A DNA stretch of 10,829 nt from Clostridia bacterium (GTDB lineage: Bacteria; Bacillota_A; Clostridia; Oscillospirales; Acutalibacteraceae), in assembly GCA_017547865.1 (NCBI GenBank), contig JAFYOA010000422.1, forward strand, positions 1-10,829, read 5' to 3'. Of the stretch, positions 7,632 to 10,829 are shown piece after piece. Below the pieces are notes generated by a model. That model ran no database searches. It had not been told where the DNA came from and saw only the letters and a list, made by a program, of their open reading frames with translations. The position numbers were made by a program, and so were the translations under genes. Every line of letters begins with the position of its first letter. Within the stretch, counting starts at the first letter, position 1.

Positions 7632-7656
7632 AACGAATGATCCACCTGCAATAAAC

Positions 7657-7704
7657 AAACCCGACAGACGCAGTGTTATCACCGCTTCTGCCGGGTTTTC
7701 TTTT
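7657..7704. terminator. Bidirectional terminator between the convergent alcohol dehydrogenase and araC-type genes
   Basis: AAACCCG-A-CAG pairs with CTG-C-CGGGTTT (one mismatch in an 11-bp stem), then TTTTCTTTT on the plus strand and TTTGTTTATT on the minus strand. The plus-strand T run touches the stop codon of the regulator gene (7703-7705). Confidence 0.85.
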
Positions 7705-8530
7705 ATTTCTTTTGAGGATTGCGTATTCCTTGCCGATACTGGCGAGGAGTAAGACTATAATTTTTTTGAAATGCACGGTTAAAAGTCCGCTGGCTGGAAA
7801 AACCTGCATCCATGCTTATATCCGAAATACTTTTATCTGTAGTCTGCAGCAGTTCACATGCATAGTCCAGGCGAAGAAAATTCAGATAATCCGAAAAATT
7901 TGTTTTCATCCGTGAAGAAAACACATGAGACACATGGTACCGGCTGACCCCCAGCGATTTGGCAACTTCTTCCAGCGTAAGGGGCTGCAGGTAGTTTTTG
8001 GAAAGGTAATCCACCAATCGACTGGTAAGATCAATGGTCTGCAGTTCATCTGCCGGAGAAAGTTCTACAATTGTAAGCAGTCGCGCCAGCAACAGGCGTA
8101 TCATCGCCCGGAAGATCTCGCGGTTCGGTTCCCGGTCCATCTGCTCGCACAAACCGTTCATGGAATACACGATATCGGGATGAACCTCTCCAGCCTCTAA
8201 AAACGGACACACCGGCACCTGATGCTTTACCCTTGCCAAAGAGCTTTCGAACATTGACGGGCGGCAGATCATCATGGTAAAACGGGTATCGGCCTGCTCG
8301 CAGCGGTAGGCATGCACGGTGTTAGGAAACGCCACCGCAAGCATACCGGTGGTCAGTTCCCTCCATTGTGTTCCAACCATCACCCACATGCTGCCCTGCT
8401 GCACCCAGCACAGTTCCAGTTCTTCGTGCAGGTGGGGTGGGAAATTCATGCTTTGCCCCCGGGAAATATGCAGTTCTTCGCCTGTGCCCGGCCGTATTTC
8501 GTAAAAAGCACGAATCTTCTCTTTCTGCAC
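7703..8530 (-). CDS. AraC/XylS-family transcriptional regulator
   Basis: A 275-aa regulator with an N-terminal cupin sensor domain and a C-terminal double helix-turn-helix. The cupin shows FPPHLHEELELCWVQQG (30-46) with His33 and His35, a probable sugar- or metal-binding edge. The two helix-turn-helix units span about 186-207 (LEEVAKSLGVSRYHVSHVF) and 234-257 (SISDISMDAGFSSQRTFNRAFQ), followed by the usual SLTPRQYR. The start is set at GTG 8530 because AAGGAG lies 10 nt upstream (8546-8541); the longer frame from TTG 8581 has no ribosome site and would place the start next to the promoter. Divergent from the ThuA-like gene, which is its most likely target; the shared spacer carries repeated TGGTA half-sites. 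Members of this family usually activate nearby sugar genes on binding a ligand; the ligand here is unknown. Confidence 0.92.
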   Translation of the reverse strand: MQKEKIRAFYEIRPGTGEELHISRGQSMNFPPHLHEELELCWVQQGSMWVMVGTQWRELTTGMLAVAFPNTVHAYRCEQADTRFTMMICRPSMFESSLARVKHQVPVCPFLEAGEVHPDIVYSMNGLCEQMDREPNREIFRAMIRLLLARLLTIVELSPADELQTIDLTSRLVDYLSKNYLQPLTLEEVAKSLGVSRYHVSHVFSSRMKTNFSDYLNFLRLDYACELLQTTDKSISDISMDAGFSSQRTFNRAFQKNYSLTPRQYRQGIRNPQKK

Positions 8531-8592
8531 GGTTTCACAGCTCCTTCTCGTAAAAAATCGCAATATTTGGCGAAAACCCAATGGATTATGAC

Positions 8593-8617
8593 TGGTATTT
8601 TACCACAGTGGGTGGTA
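8593..8617. promoter_or_regulatory. Candidate operator: three TGGTA/TACCA half-sites
   Basis: TGGTA (8593-8597), TACCA (8601-8605) and TGGTA (8613-8617). The outer two are direct repeats 20 bp apart, about two helical turns, the spacing common for AraC-family dimers. Overlapping palindromes also result: TGGTA-TTT-TACCA and TACCAC-N5-GTGGTA. The last half-site overlaps the -10 box of the ThuA operon. Confidence 0.55.
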
Positions 8618-8625
8618 TAATGCAA
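8597..8625 (-). promoter_or_regulatory. Candidate promoter of the araC-type gene
   Basis: On the minus strand, TTGCAT (8625-8620), a 17-bp spacer and TAAAAT (8602-8597). The -10 matches five of six bases and the -35 three of six. It overlaps the repeated half-sites, so autoregulation is plausible. Another possible -10, CATAAT (8590-8585), lacks a -35. Confidence 0.4.
8613..8621 (+). promoter_or_regulatory. Extended -10 promoter of the ThuA-Gfo operon
   Basis: TGG-TATAAT: a perfect -10 (8616-8621) with a TG extension. The hexamer at the -35 distance (TGGTAT, 8593-8598) is a poor match but coincides with a half-site of the putative operator, which suggests a promoter needing an activator. The leader to the ATG at 8742 would be about 114 nt. 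Confidence 0.6.
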
Positions 8626-8639
8626 CCAAAAGGGAAATT

Positions 8640-8651
8640 CCATGCGCATGG
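8640..8651. repeat. 12-bp perfect palindrome in the ThuA leader
   Basis: CCATGCGCATGG is fully self-complementary and lies about 12 nt downstream of the predicted transcription start. A downstream operator is possible; no factor can be named. Confidence 0.5.
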
Positions 8652-8685
8652 CGCTGCGTGTTTTCCTTTAATAACCACGAAATAA

Positions 8686-8706
8686 ACAGGCTGTGAGTCA
8701 GCCTGT
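8686..8706 (+). promoter_or_regulatory. Stem-loop in the 5' leader of the ThuA operon
   Basis: ACAGGCTG-TGAGT-CAGCCTGT: a perfect 8-bp stem with a 5-nt loop, ending 20 nt before the AAAGGAG ribosome site. There is no T run after it, so it is not a terminator. It could stabilise the mRNA or bind a protein. Confidence 0.55.
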
Positions 8707-8741
8707 CATATCTGATCAATCATCTGAAAGGAGCAATCACC

Positions 8742-9464
8742 ATGAAAAAAGCATTGATTCTGCAGGGCGGCTGGGACGGCCACGAGCCGAAGCTCACCTC
8801 CAAGCGTTTTGCCCGCCTGCTGGAAAAACACGACTACGAATGCACCATCAGCGACACCCTGGACGTTTTGGCAGACCTGGATATGCTGATGGGACTGGAT
8901 CTCATTGTAGCCTGCTGGACCATGGGCGAGATCAAGCACGAATACGTTGTGAACATTTGCAAGGCTGTGGGCGCCGGCGTTGGCCTGGCCGGCTGCCACG
9001 GCGGCATGTGCGATGCCTTCCGCAACGACACCGAATGGCAGTTCATCACCGGCGGCCAGTGGGTCAGCCATCCCGGCGGTGACGGCATCAACTACACCGT
9101 GAACATCTGCCACGGTTCCAGCCCCATTGTGGAAGGTTTGGAAGACTTCCCCGTGTGCAGCGAGCATTACTATCTGCACGTCGACCCCTCCATTGAAGTG
9201 CTGGCCACCACCCGCTTCCCTATCGTGCCCTATTATCACATTTCCAACAAGCCCGTGGATATGCCCGTGGCCTGGACCAAATACTGGGGCAACGGCCGCG
9301 TGTTCTACAATTCCCTCGGCCACCACGACGACGTGTTTGAAAAATCCCCCAATGCCGAGATTCTGATGGAGCGCGGTATGCTGTGGGCCGGCGAAGGCAA
9401 GCAGTACGCCATTGACCACAATCTGACCACTGAGCGGTTTGAGAACACCGCAAAGATGTATTAA
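8742..9464 (+). CDS. ThuA-like domain protein (class I glutamine amidotransferase-like fold)
   Basis: A 240-aa single-domain protein of the ThuA (trehalose utilization) family, which has a class I glutamine-amidotransferase-like fold without proven amidotransferase activity. Visible: an opening strand MKKALILQGGWDGHEP (1-16); GLAGCHGG (81-88), with Cys85-His86 at the position of the nucleophile elbow; HGSSPIVEGLEDF (124-136); EHYYLH (141-146); and the closing PVAWTKYWGNGRVFYNSLGHH (176-195; quoted here as the segment from Pro176 to His195). In rhizobia, thuA works with the Gfo-type dehydrogenase thuB in disaccharide use through 3-keto-sugars, and the same gene order is seen here. The start has AAAGGAG 8 nt upstream. 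Its stop codon overlaps the ribosome site of the next gene (TTAAGGAGG), so the pair is probably translationally coupled. No signal peptide; cytoplasmic. The exact reaction is not established. Confidence 0.88.
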   Translation: MKKALILQGGWDGHEPKLTSKRFARLLEKHDYECTISDTLDVLADLDMLMGLDLIVACWTMGEIKHEYVVNICKAVGAGVGLAGCHGGMCDAFRNDTEWQFITGGQWVSHPGGDGINYTVNICHGSSPIVEGLEDFPVCSEHYYLHVDPSIEVLATTRFPIVPYYHISNKPVDMPVAWTKYWGNGRVFYNSLGHHDDVFEKSPNAEILMERGMLWAGEGKQYAIDHNLTTERFENTAKMY

Positions 9465-9477
9465 GGAGGACCCCCTC

Positions 9478-10587
9478 ATGGCAAAAGTGCTGAAGATCGG
9501 TATGGTCGGTGTCGGCGATATCAGCGGCATCTACCTGAAGAACATTACCGAGCATTTTAAAGAAATTGAGCTGGTAGCCGTGTGCGACCTGGTGCGTGAA
9601 AAAGCCGAGCGCGCCCAGGAAAAATACAACGTACCCAAGCTGTACGACACCATGTATGAACTGTTTGCCGATCCGGAGATCGACATCGTTCTCAACCTGA
9701 CCCGCCCGTATGAACACTACGGTGTTTCCATTGAAGCGCTGAAGGCCGGCAAGCACGTTTACACCGAAAAGCCACTGGCCGCCTCTCTGGAAGAAGCCAA
9801 GGAACTGGTTGCCCTGGCCGAAGAAAAAGGCCTGCTCATCGGCGGCGCACCGGATACCTTCCTGGGTGCCGGTATTCAGACCTGCCGCAAGCTCATCGAC
9901 GACGGTTACATCGGCACGCCCATCGGTGCTGCAGCATTTATGATCTGCCGCGGCCACGAAACCTGGCATCCGGACCCGGCCTTCTACTACCAGTACGGCG
10001 GCGGCCCCATGCTGGATATGGGCCCCTATTACGTTACCGCACTGGTGAACCTGCTGGGCGGCGTTTCCAGCGTTATGGGCGTCACCAAGGCGGCCTTCCC
10101 CACCCGCACCATTACCAGCAAGCCCCGCTGCGGCGAAGTGGTGAACGTGGAAGTACCCACCTATGTAACCGGCATTATGAACTTTGACAGCGGCGCCACC
10201 GGCACCATTTTCACCACCTTCGATGCCTACTACCCCCACCAGGCCCGTCTGGAGATTTACGGCACCAAGGGCACCCTGTTCGTGCCCGACCCGAACACCT
10301 TCGGCGGTCCCATCAAGCTGCTGCGCCCGGAGAACAAAGAAGTTATGGAGATGCCGCTGTGCTTCGACTACAGCGAGAACTCCCGCGGCCTTGGCCTTGC
10401 CGATATGGCCAAGGCCATTGTGGACGGCCGTGAAGCCCGCGAAAGCTGGAAGCAGACCTACCACGTGCTGGAAATCATGCAGAGCTTTGAAAAGAGCAGC
10501 AACGCCGGTGCTCTGATCAAGCTGGAATCCAAATACACCCGCGGCGAACCCATGAAGAACAATCCCATCCACGGTGTTTTGGATTAA
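9478..10587 (+). CDS. Gfo/Idh/MocA-family sugar oxidoreductase
   Basis: A 369-aa NAD(P)-dependent oxidoreductase. The N-terminal Rossmann domain has IGMVGVGDIS (7-16) for the dinucleotide and the hallmark Glu-Lys-Pro at 97-99 (Lys98 catalytic). The C-terminal alpha/beta domain has GGGPMLDMGPYY (174-185) with Asp180; the His usually found four residues after this Asp is Tyr (Tyr184), a subgroup feature. Such enzymes oxidise or reduce ring hydroxyls of sugars, cyclitols or glycosides. Next to a ThuA-like gene, a ThuB-like role making or reducing 3-keto-sugars is the best inference. ATG 9478 is chosen because AAGGAGG (9463-9469) lies 8 nt upstream and overlaps the ThuA stop; the longer frame from 9439 runs back into the ThuA gene. 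Length is usual for the family. Confidence 0.93.
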   Translation: MAKVLKIGMVGVGDISGIYLKNITEHFKEIELVAVCDLVREKAERAQEKYNVPKLYDTMYELFADPEIDIVLNLTRPYEHYGVSIEALKAGKHVYTEKPLAASLEEAKELVALAEEKGLLIGGAPDTFLGAGIQTCRKLIDDGYIGTPIGAAAFMICRGHETWHPDPAFYYQYGGGPMLDMGPYYVTALVNLLGGVSSVMGVTKAAFPTRTITSKPRCGEVVNVEVPTYVTGIMNFDSGATGTIFTTFDAYYPHQARLEIYGTKGTLFVPDPNTFGGPIKLLRPENKEVMEMPLCFDYSENSRGLGLADMAKAIVDGREARESWKQTYHVLEIMQSFEKSSNAGALIKLESKYTRGEPMKNNPIHGVLD

Positions 10588-10600
10588 GGAGAATTGCAAT

Positions 10601-10786
10601 ATGGGTAAAAACAAACTAGATGCAGTAAATTTTTGTAGAATTCTTGACAAATTTGGGGAGAAAGCAGCACGCGATACACTTAACGATGTCAACAAAGGGC
10701 GTATTCGTGAATCTACTCTCGAAAAGTATTTATACAACAAAAAGGAAACAAAAGAGCAATACGCAAAACGCCTAAAGCGCAAATAA
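10601..10786 (+). CDS. Small, very basic, AT-rich hypothetical protein
   Basis: A 61-aa protein I do not recognise. It has 18 Lys/Arg against 9 Asp/Glu (net about +9), one Cys (Cys12), no signal peptide or membrane segment, and a largely helical look with a Lys-rich tail (EQYAKRLKRK). This would fit nucleic-acid or ribosome binding but does not prove it. AAGGAG (10586-10591) overlaps the stop of the oxidoreductase gene and lies 9 nt before the ATG, so it looks translated and coupled. Hand count gives about 36% GC, with codons such as AAA, CTA, TTA and AGA that the neighbours avoid, which suggests a foreign origin or the edge of another genomic segment. The remaining 43 nt of the window after it show no further gene or clear terminator. 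Confidence 0.7.
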   Translation: MGKNKLDAVNFCRILDKFGEKAARDTLNDVNKGRIRESTLEKYLYNKKETKEQYAKRLKRK

Positions 10787-10829
10787 CCAACAGATTCCAA
10801 AGAACCATATTTTTAGATTAGCATCCGGT

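Noticed and set aside
8531..8581. Upstream TTG start for the AraC-type regulator
   Set aside because: No ribosome site precedes TTG 8581, whereas GTG 8530 has AAGGAG 10 nt upstream and begins the normal cupin domain.
8686..8706. Stem-loop as a terminator or attenuator
   Set aside because: No T run follows it, and no alternative anti-stem or leader peptide was found.
9220..10800. 526-codon minus-strand open frame opposite the Gfo/Idh gene (likewise 6372-7682 opposite the Fe-ADH and 8706-9530 opposite the ThuA-like gene)
   Set aside because: All lie opposite genes with diagnostic motifs and show no motifs of their own; explained by codon bias.

Overview
This window looks like a carbohydrate-catabolism region from an anaerobic Bacillota (Clostridia) genome, perhaps a gut Oscillospiraceae/Lachnospiraceae relative. 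That placement is inference. It rests on an oxygen-sensitive glycyl radical enzyme, an iron-dependent alcohol dehydrogenase, a clostridial-type lipoprotein, strong GGAGG ribosome sites, and a GC-rich codon habit (GCC, CTG, GGC). No rRNA, tRNA, transposase, phage gene or CRISPR array was seen.

Layout. (1) 33-2225, plus strand: a pyruvate formate-lyase-superfamily glycyl radical enzyme of 730 aa, closed by a strong, probably bidirectional terminator. Its active-site loop reads G-C-N-W rather than the G-C-V-E of the known dehydratases, C-S lyases and C-N lyases, so its substrate cannot be assigned. No activating enzyme lies in the window. (2) 6241 down to 2321, minus strand: a tandem GNAT acetyltransferase, a cytoplasmic GH29 alpha-L-fucosidase and an SDR oxidoreductase are closely spaced and probably form one operon. 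A lipoprotein gene follows and may have its own promoter; its reading frame is broken by one in-frame TAG. (3) 6432-7631, plus strand: an iron-containing alcohol dehydrogenase with a near-consensus promoter, divergent from the GNAT operon. It ends at a terminator shared with the convergent AraC-type regulator gene. (4) 8530 down to 7703, minus strand: the AraC/XylS-family regulator, divergent from a ThuA-like gene. The shared spacer carries three TGGTA/TACCA half-sites overlapping both promoters. (5) 8742-10587, plus strand: a ThuA-like protein and a Gfo/Idh/MocA oxidoreductase, a pairing known from keto-sugar metabolism. A 61-aa, very basic, AT-rich small gene unlike its neighbours follows.

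Working model (inference): fucosylated or otherwise decorated oligosaccharides are imported and trimmed by the GH29 enzyme. The sugars are then modified by oxidoreductases (SDR, Gfo/Idh with ThuA) and possibly N-acetylated by the GNAT. The Fe-ADH could handle a small aldehyde/alcohol product or redox balance. The AraC-type regulator most likely controls the ThuA operon. Whether the glycyl radical enzyme belongs to the same pathway is not shown by the sequence.
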